Assembly: GCA_945910005.1 (NCBI GenBank)
Contig: OX246739.1
Coordinates: 7,532,001 to 7,596,000 of the forward strand
Source of the DNA: Isoperla grammatica
Lineage: Eukaryota; Arthropoda; Insecta; Plecoptera; Perlodidae
Direction: 5' to 3'
DNA: 64,000 bases
Part shown: positions 24,570 to 36,990 of the stretch, piece by piece
Layout: each line of letters opens with the position of its first letter
Position numbering within the stretch: the first letter of the stretch is position 1
Notes under the pieces: model-generated
Databases searched by the model: none
What the model saw: the letters and a program-made list of their open reading frames with translations, nothing else
Told to the model about the DNA's origin: nothing
Position numbers and translations under genes: made by a program

Positions 24570-25555
24570 CATCAATATTGTGCAGTGTCAAGTTCCAAAA
24601 TTATTTGAATTAATATAATATCAAAAAAGATATAACACTGTTTTTCTTCAATATTGTCTTTCAATATTGTTCTTAACGAAGACGATGCTATGAATTGAAA
24701 TTGCAATCATTCATTTCGCAGCCGAACACAGCTCAAGCTTATAGTTAATCACCCGTTTAATGTGAGTAGTGTAACAGGTTCGCTACTGTACGGGTGTCAG
24801 CACAGTAGTCCAGTAATATCCCTGTCACTTTATGTGTAATAGAATCAACGTTCTTTATTTCTATTGTTCTCAGCAATGGGTGGGGTTCTATCATTCCATT
24901 TACGTTCCGCGTCAAATGTCACTTGTTCTATTCGCTCTACCCGAGTACGGTAAAACAATATCGCCAAACAACGTAGCAGGACTGAAGTAATTACGTCGGA
25001 ATCTGACGTCAGAGCTGTAACAACAAGATGAGATCCCAAATCCGTTGGAAGAATTAAATTACTTCTCTTGTAGGTATTGATAAACGGTAAATTGTACTTT
25101 GAAAGTTAAGGTAAATGAAATGAAATTGGAACTGAGACTTTATTGCTTGGAAACCCGATTAATTATCTATAGAGAGTTGTTGGAAAGTAGAATTTGTATA
25201 CAATAAAGTTCAATGAGTAAAAGCTGCGTCCTTGCTTTTTTTCTGGTAGTTGACTAAATAACAATATTACATACCTATATACAGTAAACTGCAAATTAAA
25301 TCCTCAAATTTCCGATGAAAACAAAAAGTAGTAATAATCATTTACCTCATTACGTTGTCTTTAGGGAAGTAAATGGAATTGTGCTGGTTAAATTTGATAA
25401 AACTACAATGTGCACGTTCTAACCGGCTCTAGTTGGTCATAGGGGAATAGTACGGGGTTTCATATTAGGTTTATTATTGTTTTACGTCTCTATTTAAGCA
25501 ATTACGCAGGCTACCACTATGAGTAGATGGTAAATGTGGTTGCAGGACAATTAGG
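24570..25555. other. No gene seen
   Basis: The minus-strand ORF 25039-24845 (64 codons) has no recognisable domain. Donor-like words near 25268 and 25346 on the minus strand have no matching acceptors. Confidence 0.35.
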
Positions 25556-25562
25556 AGATCCA

Positions 25563-25640
25563 TAGAACATGCGGGATACGAACCCGCGTTCCTTGGCTCT
25601 CTCACACCGACACCGTTGCTACCAAGGTGAACAAGAGGTT
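25563..25640 (-). mobile_element. tRNA-derived SINE head or tRNA pseudogene
   Basis: On the minus strand a stem GCGGG/CCCGC encloses a B-box-like word GGTTCGTATCC (25584-25574), one mismatch from the Pol III consensus. An A-box-like TTGGTAGCAACGG lies about 40 bases upstream. No full cloverleaf could be folded, so a SINE remnant is more likely than a working tRNA. Confidence 0.4.
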
Positions 25641-26940
25641 TTGAAAGATGGACAAGAAGTTTAAGAAATAACAGTCATTTCTTGTTGTTCTTTTCAAAAA
25701 CGGTACAAACGATATTGAAAAGATTCTTAGCTTGCTCTTCTACCTCAATCAATTTTTTAAAACAACGATTTATAACCGCAAACTTTATTTAAATTGTATC
25801 GTGTACATGTCAAGTGTACTACATATAACAAATGGAACAACGGAACGACTATTTCAACGCAATATCCGCTCTGTCTGCTGTGAAATATTAAATGCAAGCG
25901 CCGATCAACTGAAATCCTATTCCAATAATTCGTCATCATTATTATATCGAGTTTCAAATATTGACGCGCGGTTAATTCTCCCGGCTCATGATCCATCACG
26001 GTGCGATCGTTCGGGTCGGCCGCAACTCATCTCCGGCCTGGGTTGCTAGACACGCCGCCCCCCCCCTCACCCCTCTGCTCTCGACCAGGGGGTGGACAAA
26101 CAAACATCTCTCTGTTTGGGCCGGACTGTACACTTTAGCAAGTATCAATGATTTATGTAAATTTACATCTGTAAACATTGACAAATGAAGAAATTAATTT
26201 AAACTACCAGCAGAACGTGAAAGAATGTGTATGATCCTCTATTCAAAGGCTCCAAGCAGTTCTGCTTTAACTCTTGGCAAATAGGAAACTAAAGTAAGTG
26301 TAACCATTCATTGTAGTTTTCCTAAAAAAACTTATATAGAAAAGCATCAACAACATGAAGTATGATAAAACAACATTCATTCTGTGTTTTATTGAGATAT
26401 CGTTTCAACAATACAACAATTAACAACATCAAAATCCGTAATTTCACTTTATCAAAATGAAGTACTATATTTTTAATGCAGGATGTGTTAATGATAACAC
26501 AGATCAATTAATGAAGATAAAGATACGAATCAAAAACCGAAATTCAATATAATCACTTACTAACGGCATTTCAACGATACAAATATGTACAACAAACGTC
26601 GTTACCGTACCGTAATATTAAATATACTCAAGAGAGGAACATCTGGTAAAGTTAGTGCTAGCCCTAGGCATGGTTCTTACAAAAATTATGAATATAAATT
26701 AAAATAGCAGCTATAATAAACACTTGCATGAAGTGTAACCACCATAATCGTTTCAGTTTATGAACAGGAAACACCTAAACACAATCCAGAGTGACGTGAT
26801 TATTTAGCACACACATTTCCTTCTGTTCGTGTTACGACGCAAGATAAATGGTTTAAATGCCCAACGTGTTTTTGTGTACACCATCTAAACATAATTAGAA
26901 CTAACTGAACGTGTACAGTGCTTTAAAATCTTGTTTTCAG

Positions 26941-26979
26941 CCATGGTGTACTTCGGGTTTACCACCGCAGGCTAACCAG
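26941..26979 (+). CDS. Candidate 39-nt microexon
   Basis: A strong acceptor (TCTTGTTTTCAG ending at 26940) and a strong donor (AACCAG/GTAAGC at 26980) bracket exactly 39 bases. The exon is symmetric (13 codons) and open in two of three frames; the phase-0 reading is PWCTSGLPPQANQ. The third frame would begin with CC-ATG-G and stop after ten codons. The parent gene is not identified. Paired near-consensus sites at this distance are uncommon by chance, but no second exon was linked to it. Confidence 0.35.
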
Positions 26980-27137
26980 GTAAGCCTTTCAAGGGGTTAT
27001 TTATTTCCTTCCTCCGCGGACATTGCAGAAGCGTCCATTACTCCACGTCACTATTAGTCAAGGCCACATTACTGGCGAGGTCAACGCAAAGTTCGTTACA
27101 ACTAAAAACAGGTGTTGCGCAGTCGCTGGTGTTGTAA

Positions 27138-27350
27138 AGCTGCGTTCCAGAAAACTTATTTCACTCAGCCAATTACAGTAATTCAAGTGTTCCAATATTT
27201 ATACTGGATTGCATATTGCCAGTTCCAGAATCAATTCAATTCTATTTGATATTCTCCTCATCTACGAAGCAAAACAAATTCCATTATGTCCAGCTGGAGT
27301 CACGGCAGATAATCCTAGATTAGTTGTAAGCTGAATTCTGGAACGCAGCT
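27138..27350. mobile_element. 213-bp MITE with TAA duplication (PIF/Harbinger-like)
   Basis: Terminal inverted repeats AGCTGCGTTCCAGAA and TTCTGGAACGCAGCT are perfect over 15 bases. They are flanked on both sides by TAA (27135-27137 and 27351-27353). A three-base TWA duplication is characteristic of PIF/Harbinger elements. The interior is AT-rich and non-coding, so it is non-autonomous. Confidence 0.8.
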
Positions 27351-28756
27351 TAATATATATCCTCTGTTTGTACACGGACTGCACTCAAATCATTGTTACC
27401 AATTAACTGGTGACAATTATCGTAAGGTGCTATCCGTCGACTAGCATTGAAGAATTGATGCAAAATGTAGTGAAATGTAACCATGGACCTTGATATAAAT
27501 ATTGATTAATTTGATCACTTACACGCCAGGATGGCGAGTTAAAATGATTATAAAATATGTAAAACGTATGATATAAAATAATTGCATAATAGGTTGGCGA
27601 TACGAAACGATACCCTTGTAAGTTGGGAATATTGTGAAACCCACAGCATGAAATGACGGCCTGCGTGTTCGACCCCTGGCAGCTTGTTTGCGCGCTAATA
27701 TGATTGATGCTCGGACTCAAGTGCGACTGACAGGGTCGAGTGTGCACTAACTATACTGTTGTCGAACAAGAACTAAGTACAAAGATGTCAAGCGGCATTA
27801 TTGTACGGCTATACAACTCTAACAAGTTATCAACGTTTAATGTGTACGACATTCATTATATCCGTTACTCAGTGCTTTAGGTTTTAAGAGCGAACTTCAG
27901 TCAAGCATTTCAATCATTCCATCATTTACGGATAGGAAAGTTCGTGAAAATATGGTTCTACTGTTTATAACATTTTTTAAATGCAATATGTTGACACTTT
28001 TAAAATTTACATTTTATCGTGGACTCTCATACTCGCATCGTATTTAAAACACTAACATTATTCGTTTTACATTAATTGTGTCATACAATAGTTCCACAGT
28101 AACTTTGTGGATGTCACGCCATAGATGATCGACCAACCAAACGTCAGCCGCCCGCTGATTGGCTCTGAATCACTCATCTATGACATGAGCATTCAGAAGG
28201 TTTCTGTAGAAACACTTCAGACATAATTTACGTAGGAATGCCTGCTTCACGGTTCGCATCAATTTTTCATACTATTACACTCTTCACGTAGGTAAGGAAT
28301 TTTGGTATTTAAGACGGAATGTTGAAGAGGTGTAAAGAAAATCCAGCTTTCATCTTAAGAACGAGGAAAAGCTTGGAAAAGCTTTCAGATGGGTTTTTGA
28401 CGGTGGCGAATTAAAGAATCGTGCTTTAACGCTTAACTATAGGCCTACTTTAGAGCTCAGATCATTGACATCAACGAGGAAAAGCGTTTTCCAAACTTAA
28501 AAAAGCTCGCGACCCTATTTTTATTTTTCCTTTAATTAACGGCCCGAATTAAGCAATAACGATATGTTTTACATGTGGTTTTATAATGGTATCTATTTTA
28601 GTTAAGTCTTTTGTATTTTGAAGTAAAGAGGGTAAAAGCTTTGCTTTATACATCGTTTCGGGTTACAATTCCACGTGTGAGAAGAAATACCGGATCGTCA
28701 TTCAAAATGCAGAAGTCGAGTAAGTCTTAGAGGTGTATTATAACGTAATTATTGCA

Positions 28757-28885
28757 GCATTTAACTCTGTCTTCACGGTCTGGCATCGAACCCATGGTAG
28801 TTTGGGCAACTCTTCAAAGCACGTGCGTGTCTACGTGACGTAGAGCGCAACATACGAGCCACTCAGCCACCTGCCTGAGGACGAA
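28757..28885 (-). mobile_element. tRNA-derived SINE-like element
   Basis: On the minus strand an excellent A-box, GGTGGCTGAGTGGCTC (about 28872-28857), is followed by a B-box-like GGTTCGATGCC (28792-28782). The A-to-B distance of about 78 bases is long for a normal tRNA, so a SINE or a rearranged tRNA pseudogene is more likely. Confidence 0.45.
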
Positions 28886-29345
28886 GCCTGAGGACTCTTG
28901 AGAGTCTTGGGTGCCGATTCTATTAGCGGCCACATCTGGCTTAACTAAACCGTAGATTACACAACCTGCGCTTCAAGTCTTAGGTAATACAATATATTAA
29001 GCCCGAGAATCCCATTAAATGTGAAAATATCTCCAACGAAGACGGTATAAGATGTTTCGCCTTTGAGTTTGGGTACATTCACGTTAAAAACAGCACAAAA
29101 GATTCATCTTCAAAATTATGTCTCAGAAATGCTTCTTGAAATCGAAAATGTGAGTTGTGGTTTGTTAAACCCTACAGACTGATTTATAAATATATACAAT
29201 ATTTTAATCATTAGAGCAGTTATTTTATTATTAACTACCATACTTAGTAATAAAAGGTAAATATAAATTACAACCATCCATATTACAATATTAGATACAT
29301 TTAACATCTGTAGGGCTCACCAAATTAAAATGTGTAACTGATCAT

Positions 29346-31110
29346 TACAACCGGTTTACTCGAACAAAAAGCTAAAACGACCCCACCATGTCGAAACAAC
29401 GACAGCCAAGTACAAGAACAAGGGCCCGAACCAACATCCGTCCGAGAACGGAGTTGAGAAAATTCTGATCCTGTACCTAATCGTAAATTCACGTGCGGAA
29501 CGACACACAACCGGTTTCCTCGGGAAAAAAGCAAAAACGACCCCACGATGTCGAAACTACGACAGCCACGTACAAAAAAAGGGCCCGAACCAACATCCGT
29601 CCGAGAACGGAGTTGAGAAAATTCTGATCCTGTACCTAATCGTAGATTCACGTGCGAAAAGAGACACAACCGGTTGATTTGGGCAAAAAGAAAAAACGAC
29701 GCCACCATGTCGAAACTACGACAGCCAAGTACAAAAAAAGGGCCCGAACCAACATCCGTCCGAGAACGGAGTTGAGAAAATTCTGATCCTGTACCTAATC
29801 GTAAATTCACGTGCGGAACGACACACAACCGGTTTCCTCGGGAAAAAAGCAAAAACGACCCCACGATGTCGAAACTACGACAGCCACGTACAAAAAAAAG
29901 GGCCCGAACCAACATCCGTCCGAGAACGGAGTTGAGAAAATTCTGATCCTGTACCTAATCGTATATTTACGTGCGAAAAAACACACAACCGGTTTACTTG
30001 GGCAAAAAGAAAAAACGACGCCACCATGTCGAAACTACGACAGCCAAGTACAAAAAAAGGGCCCGAACCAACATCCGTCCGAGAACGGAGATGAGAAAAT
30101 ACTGATCCAGTACCTAATCATAGATTTACGTGCGGAAAAACACACAACCGGTTTACTTGGGCCAAAAGCAAAAACGACCCCACCATGTCGAAACTAGGAC
30201 AGCCAAGTACAAAAAAAAGGCCCAAACCAACATCCGTCCGAGAACCGAGTTGAGAAAATTCTAATCCTGTACCTAATCGAAGATTCACGTGCGAAAAGAC
30301 ACACAACCGGTTTACTTGTGCAAAAATCAAAAACAATCCCACCATGTCGAAACAACGACAGCCAAGTACAAAAAAAAGGGCCCAAACCAACATCCGTCCG
30401 AGAACGGAGTTCAGAAAATTCTGGTCTTGTACCTAATCGTAGATTTACGTGAAAAAAGACACAACCAGTTTTCCTGGGCAAAAAGCAAAAACGACCCTAC
30501 TATATCGAAACTACGACAGCCAAGTACAAAAAAAGGCCCCGAACCAACATCCGTCCGAGAACGGAGTTGATCAGGAAATTCTGATCTAGTACCTAATCGT
30601 TTGTTCACGTGCGGAATGACACACGACCGGTTTACTCGGGCAAAAAGCAAAACGACCCAATCATGTCGAAACTACGACAGCCAGGTACAAAAAACGGCCC
30701 GAACCAACATCCGTCCGAAAACGGGGTTGAGAAAATTCAGTTCCAGTACCTTATCGTAGATTCACGTGCGGAAAGACACACAACTGGTTTACTTGGGCAA
30801 AAAGTTAAATGACCCCACCATGTCGAAACTATACGGTTGCCAAGTACAAAAAAGGGCCCGAACCAACATCCGTCCGAGAACGGAGTTGATAAAATTATGA
30901 TACTGTACCTAATCGTAGATTAACGTGCGAAAAGACACACAACCAGTTTACTCGGTCAAAAAGCTTAAATGACCCCACCATGTCGAAACTACGACAGTCA
31001 CGTACTAAAAAAAAGGGCCCGAACCAACATCCGTGCGAGAACGGAGTTGAGAAAATTTATGATCCTGTACCTTATCGTAGATTCACGTGCGGAATGACAC
31101 ACAAGTCAAT
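29346..31110. repeat. 159-bp satellite, 11 copies
   Basis: Eleven copies of a 159-160 bp unit (one 157 bp) are marked by CATCCGTCCGAGAACGGAG, the first at 29435 and the last at 31028. The early copies form dimers: identical variant blocks recur 319 bp apart (29487 and 29806; 29680 and 29999). Most units carry a CACGTG E-box (TTCACGTGCGG). A unit near 159 bp is a multiple of three, so a 196-codon minus-strand frame runs through the first four copies, encoding 53-residue repeats, but it lacks family similarity and breaks in later copies. The array is probably a satellite, not a gene. Confidence 0.92.
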
Positions 31111-31114
31111 AAGA

Positions 31115-33280
31115 ACCCACTTCAAAGCTGAACCAAAATCGTTTTCGAAAGAAAAAACAACGAAGTTTTCTCAGCGAATCATTCAAGTCTGCAGCATTTA
31201 GAAAAGTTTTATTTGCATTTTTAGTATAAAAAGCATTTATAAAGACATATATAGATTTAGCAGTCCGATTAAAAAAACCTATGAGCAATTACATTTACAT
31301 CTCACAATTTTTCCAAAAACTTTCTGTGTAATCCGTGTTACAGCCAATATTTTCTGGCACTTTTTGTTTTCAATCAAACGAGGGCGCTGAACTGTGAACA
31401 ATTCTTGCCGACTGGCTGAGCTCATGGTAGAAGATGTCATCAACATAACGAGGCTTTATTCTCGGACCTCTAGGAAGAGAAATTTATATCTCAGTTCGAT
31501 AAACAGAAATTAACAAAATATTTTTAAAATACTGATTTTATGGCATTCCATTTTACTAAAACACAAGACGACGTATAGAAATAATAGAAAGAATATATAC
31601 GGAATCATGACAACAGGTAGTGATTGGAAGGTAAAGTCTCTATTTTGATTCATATAGCCGACAGGTGAAGTATCCAAGCCGACTCTGAAGTGACCAGTGG
31701 CGAACATCGTCCAAAGATGTTGAAAGTGTATAGATCTATAGATCTAGACAGCGCGCGTGGTAGCTAAGAATATAGATCATGTCAAGTTGTATAGGCTCAT
31801 GTGATGCTAGAGAATCAGTGCGTATACTAAGTCATTCAACATGCCGAATTGTTTTTATTTTTTTATTTATTATAACTGCAAACAATCTAATTATTATATA
31901 ATTACTATATTACATAGAATGTTCGCCATGGCCACATTCAACTTGCAGTCACTGCCTCCTGACAGTGGCTCGCTGTCAGCATCATGTCACATCTACACGC
32001 GACGCATGAGCCGGCGGGTCAGATTGGCGTCAACGCTTGTGTTTAGCATGCAGCCCCTTGCGCCCCCCCCCCCCCACACAATACGTGATGCGGGTTAAAA
32101 CTACTCCCAACAGTCACTCACACACACAGTGCAACACATTAGAATTTTTCGCCCATATATTAAAACTTTACGTCATTACACTAGAAAGAGAATTACCGTA
32201 GTAGACATAGCTTCATGTATGAGGGCAGTTCGTCAATAAGACACCCAATGCTCCAGGTTCGAATCCTGGCTTTGCATTAATGTTCATCTTTATTAATCAT
32301 CTCCTTATTATCATCGCAATAAGCAGAAGCAACGTTGTCTATACATGAGAAGTAGGCCAAATTAATTGAATTGTTGCATCGAAACTTGTATAGCCTAACA
32401 AAATACAATAAACTCGTTGAAACAATGTGGGTGTGTTTTAAATTTTCAGTCTTCTTACACCATATTAAAATATTATGATCTTTCATTTTACTGACAGCAG
32501 GAATTTGCAATCAAGTTTGAATGAAAAATGTTTGCTATATTCAATAGAACATTTTTAATGATTGTTCTATGGATAATCTTAGTAGTGTTTGGTTTTGGTT
32601 TGGGACCTTCTTCCTTCGTTCGCATCCATATTCCATGGCAAGGTCATTATCATATCATATGTAGCACCGAGCTGGCAGTATTCGATATAGAAAGTAAGTT
32701 TTAGAATGGAAATATGGAAATATGTTGAGAAGTTTTGACTCAACGACTCAAAGGAACTCTCACATTCAAAATAAATATGCAGACAAAACTTTCCAAGTAA
32801 CAAAACCACACACCACGTTAAGTTATACTGTGCAGATTTCAACATGACAATAACTGAATAAATACTCTCTCATCTGCATGTATTTCTAAATAGCAACGGT
32901 TATATGGCTGAAGAACGCACTTGTATTCGTTTCCATAAGAGACTAGACTTTAAAGCAAGTTTATCATAGCGAGTATAATAACACTGATCTTCAGTTTCAT
33001 AAATAAGTACCAATCTATTAAAATACGAGCAGCTTTGAGAACATACACTGGTTATTCTAAGATCCAGTCTTACAATGTTCCAATAACTACTTATTCGTCG
33101 AATAGCTTGTTGTGCGGCAACGACCAATCAAAACTCTTGAAATCCTCCAAATAGCTTAATTGCTACAAATAACTTTTCTATTAGGAGATTGTAAGACCGG
33201 CCTTAAGTAGTGTTATTTGATTAACATCCTGTTCTCGTACTAACAACGGTGTAACAATCATGTTCCAATATTAGTTAGAG
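31115..33280. other. No gene; one isolated tRNA B-box
   Basis: A perfect B-box GGTTCGAATCC at 32256-32266 sits in a CCAGG/CCTGG stem, but no A-box at proper distance was found; it is probably a SINE or tRNA remnant. The remainder holds a C-run (32063-32075) and motif-free ORFs (31841-32098 plus, 32845-32579 minus). Confidence 0.4.
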
Positions 33281-33282
33281 CA

Positions 33283-33440
33283 CTCAAAATAGACTAGATC
33301 CATTCTGGTGGCAAGAAACTAAACTTCTATTAGGAGTGGTTTAGCTGTCAATTTTCATTGTTGTTTTCTTGTTATTATTCATCAATAGCGCTGAAAGAAA
33401 GTTGCTTAGCAGCGCTATCTATGTTAGTGTTGAGTCCTCT
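33283..33440 (+). repeat. Dispersed repeat family, copy 1
   Basis: Begins AGACTAGATCCATTCTGGTGG, continues through TTGTTTTCTTGTTATTATTC, and ends TTGCTTAGCAGCGCTATCT. It shares this order of blocks with copies at 50123-50285 and 53703-53783. No terminal repeats or coding capacity are seen, so the class is unknown. Confidence 0.75.
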
Positions 33441-34261
33441 AGCAACACAACAATGCACGCTACATCGCAATTACATTGATTTCTGTGGATATTTCTCTAC
33501 CACCTCGTGTGTGTTTGTGTGTTTTGTTCCCACGCGCCAGTTCAGTATTCAGTGAACTTGAGTATATCCAGCAGTGTCGGTTACGTGAGCTCGTTTTATA
33601 ATATCGTTGAGAAATGCGAGTGAGTCTGAAAAGTTTATTCACTTCCAGACATGAATGGCTGTCTTCACAGAAGAGATAGAATGGAACAAGTTTGGCTATG
33701 GTCGAATACTGTTGGCAATGGAAGAGGGTGGGGGAAAGGGAAACCGCTTACAAGACTATGCGATACAATAAAGGAGTCTGAGATTGAGATAACATAATGT
33801 TCTTCTTGGAGACTGACTATATTTTTTGTGTTATTTGTTGTTGGTGTAGCAAAAACAGTGACGCCTTTATACTTCGCGTTGACACAGAATGTGATACTTA
33901 TTAGCTGAGCGTCCTTAGTTATGTACCGTTGAATTTGGGATAAAAATACTTAGAGTACAATAATTATAAAGTAATTATTATGTACTGCAGTACCAGCCAC
34001 GGACAACCTATATTGTATTATCTGTGGAAGTGTATAGTAGCGTATAACTTGACGCGATAATTCTGTGTATTGCTATATTTTTACATCTATTCATTTACAG
34101 CAAGACAGGCACGCCTTCATTAAAAGATTTGCTTTGTAGAATGACTTAAAACTTATTGCGAGTTTGTTCAAATTTGTCAAGTTTGTGTTTTATTTTCGAA
34201 TAATATCTCAACTCAACACATCTATGCGCATGTTGACAGTAATAGTGCTGGGGAAACTCAC

Positions 34262-34274
34262 TCAGAACTTTCAT
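34262..34274 (-). CDS. Possible minimal first coding exon (MKVL)
   Basis: On the minus strand ATGAAAGTTCTGA is followed directly by GTGAGTTT, a strong donor, giving a first exon of four residues plus one base. Many insect cuticle-protein genes interrupt the signal peptide after about four residues. No TATA box of good quality and no second exon was found, so this is a weak call. Confidence 0.15.
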
Positions 34275-36140
34275 GATGATGGAACGCAGTTATTTAGGTT
34301 AGAGAAAATGTGTTTCACCGCCTAAAAAGTGACAAGTTATAACGTTCATGTCATGATAATAATGACTAACGAACCATTTGACAAAGAAATGAAATATGAA
34401 TCAAGCAGGCAAGGTCAACTATATCATTATTCATAATAATGGCTCACGCATGCTCGCTTTGTTGGTAGCATTGTCATTGCTGCCATCTTGGCGCACAAAT
34501 AACTACAATTGTGTCTACTTCGGTGTTCTCGCTTCTCAATATCAACGCAAGCATTGATAACGGACTCGCCTACATCCCCCCCTTCCCCTCCCTCCCCCCC
34601 CCAACACATCACTCAACGTCCCCTTTCATAAACTAAGACGTTAATCCCGAACATCAATCACAACTTTGAAATACGTTTTGTTGTTGTCGTCCATCAAAGC
34701 AGTTCTTATCATATTCGATATGTTTCGTATCAATCATTAACGTTAACAACATACGTTAGGATCTTCGAGATATCAAGAAACTGTTGGCCACATGATATAG
34801 GGACTAGGGTGTTTCGTCATTTGACGTCAAAACTATCGTACTGGGGGTCTAGAGCCAACTAGTTAGAATAATATAGTTCTAAATCGTTGTCTAGAACTGT
34901 GTGAACACATTTTAGCTGCCAATAGAAGAGAAGTATGCTTACCACAAAATATATTTGGTTTTTTATTTTGATATCGTAATAATATATTCTCATTGTTGAG
35001 AACTACACATATGTTACGGTAATCAAAGGGTGAGCGTAGTTACATTCTATCATGTAAGTCAACGCAAGCTGAATGTAACCTTTGACTTCCGATAGTGGTA
35101 AATAATGTGTTAGGCCTACTCTCCAACCATCTATGCATAAACCAACCGGAACTAAAAGTTATACTACACACGTGATTTGACTTAAACGCTTAAGTTGTGG
35201 CTATATAAAACCGCTTAATTTCTCTATGCATTTCGTTTGTTTTCGTGCTGAATATTTCATCACGAAATGGATTAAAAAAGCAACGTACGAACGTAATCCT
35301 CGAAAAAGTTTCGTTTTTAATTCTTTAAAACGTGCGAGCTCGGAAACTTCCGCTGTTTAATGTTTGGTGATTAAACCCCTAAGCCACGTACAAAAACATT
35401 CACTCGAATAATCAGGAGAGAAAACCCAAGCCTCGGGCCCAAAAATAAAGAAAATTACGTAAATACGGAAGACTAGAAATTAAATTAGAAGAAAAAGAAA
35501 TATTTGAAATGACTTAATCCCTTTTTCTAGGACTGTTTTTTTAATTAAACTTAAATAATGGTGACAATCAGCCATATTCCAGGCAGACGGTATTTAAATT
35601 AGGCACTATTTTGTGGAAACTAGAGGATTATACACAATTCACGCTTCACGCATACCTGAATATTAGAAGCGGCAATTACCCGCTAAACACCACTTCAGTA
35701 ATTGCACCTCCATTCATTATATTGAATTATTCACTGCGAACCGAGTCCCAGCAGAGTTCGAGTTTAGCCCGATACACCCCTCGGAGTAACCGTAATGCGA
35801 TACACCAATCTGTCTGTTGACATGAAATGTACACGTCGCGAAATTTATGACCACGGTGTATAAACCACACACTATACAATATACATGTAGCATTTGTCTT
35901 TGAGCCACATAAGGACTGTCCGGGAAGACGATTATTAAAATAGCAGCCCTTAGTAACGAAACCTTGACCTACGTTTTATCAAACAACGGTTACACTTCTG
36001 TATTAATGATCATGATGACCCAGCCAAGCTTGCGGGATCCTTTTATGCATTCCTATTATTTCACTACAATAATGAACTTAAATCCATGACTATGATATCA
36101 ACGTGCTCTAAAGAAAAATAGACACAAGTTTCACATAAGT
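34275..36140. other. No gene seen
   Basis: AT-rich with a pyrimidine/C-run region at 34575-34602. TATATAAAA at 35202 has no good initiator. ORFs at 35611-35908 have no motif. Confidence 0.35.
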
Positions 36141-36198
36141 AGTTGACGTATTCTATTCCTACATGTAATAACATCTTATGCAAAGCACACGTTCTCAT

Positions 36199-36376
36199 GA
36201 AACACTATGTGGGACAACAACAAATCACGTGGCCGTTACTTATTATTATAATACTCTGTTTTGCATTGTTCACTGAAGTGAAATGTGATATTTATCCAAT
36301 CCCCCTGAATGGGGTGTGTCTTATGCTTTCAAAAATACATACATCCAGGGTAGTAACATACGTATCTTCTTTATAA
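36199..36376 (+). CDS. Candidate signal-peptide ORF, unidentified
   Basis: From the ATG at 36199 the frame reads a polar start (MKHYVGQQQITW), a strongly hydrophobic run PLLIIIILCFALF, and a cleavage-like TEVKC, then DIYPIPLNG. After LNG a GTGTGT could serve as a donor (36319); otherwise the frame stops at 36376 after 58 codons. The nearby acceptor CTTTTCAG (36389) would lead to a stop after three codons, so no complete gene could be built. The N-terminus is a good predicted signal peptide, but AT-rich DNA often yields hydrophobic runs by chance. Confidence 0.25.
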
Positions 36377-36980
36377 ATATCTTTTCAGGATAGTTCGTGA
36401 TTTTCTGGTGGTATGGTATGAACTTCACAAGTGTGCGATGTTTTGTTATTGCTATCGTAAAACGATTTAAACTTTTAAACACTGAGTTCTATGTGTAAAG
36501 GGTATTAAAATAAGCTTGCGTAGGGCTTTAAAATAAGCTTGGCATCTTATATAACGTGCGTTCATACTATATAGCGTAGGCTTATTTCATGTCTAAAGCT
36601 TCTACAAAGAGCGTGTACATACTTTACAGTTTGAAATACACAAAGGAAGACTATTGGCGTCACACCAGATCTTATCTTTATTTTTCCTTCTTTACATGTG
36701 TGATATAGATACTTTTTTTTAAAGCAGTGGAAAATACCTGAACTGAACCAATTCGTGTTTGTTTGTTGCTCGTGGCGTTTCAGGTTTCTATTACATAGTA
36801 ACTTACAGGTAAATCGCACAAAACAAAATACTATTTACTACCCTTAATCTATATAATATTTCCGGGAGTGTTCGTACCGACATTGTAGGCCTACATAAGA
36901 ACCAGGAAGGCTCTACTGAATTCCATAACTATAACATACACTTACGTCACGAACATTCGAAACTTGGCATTAGAATGAAA

Positions 36981-36990
36981 GTCACGTGAC
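36981..36990. promoter_or_regulatory. Second GTCACGTGAC palindrome
   Basis: The same perfect 10-base E-box as at 10230-10239. No promoter is assigned beside it. Confidence 0.25.

Noticed and set aside
28113..28185. Possible small MITE with CATAGATGA ends
   Set aside because: Only nine bases pair, the arms diverge at once and no flanking duplication is clear.
29325..29915. 196-codon minus-strand ORF as a real repeat protein
   Set aside because: It follows the 159-bp satellite exactly, breaks in copies whose length is not a multiple of three, and has no signal peptide or known motif.
32256..32266. Functional tRNA gene at 32.2 kb
   Set aside because: Only the T-arm/B-box is present; no A-box, acceptor stem or anticodon arm could be assembled.
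36199..36400. Joining the 36199 ORF to the CTTTTCAG acceptor at 36389
   Set aside because: The phase-0 join gives a stop after three codons, and other donors would leave an intron of about 40 bases.
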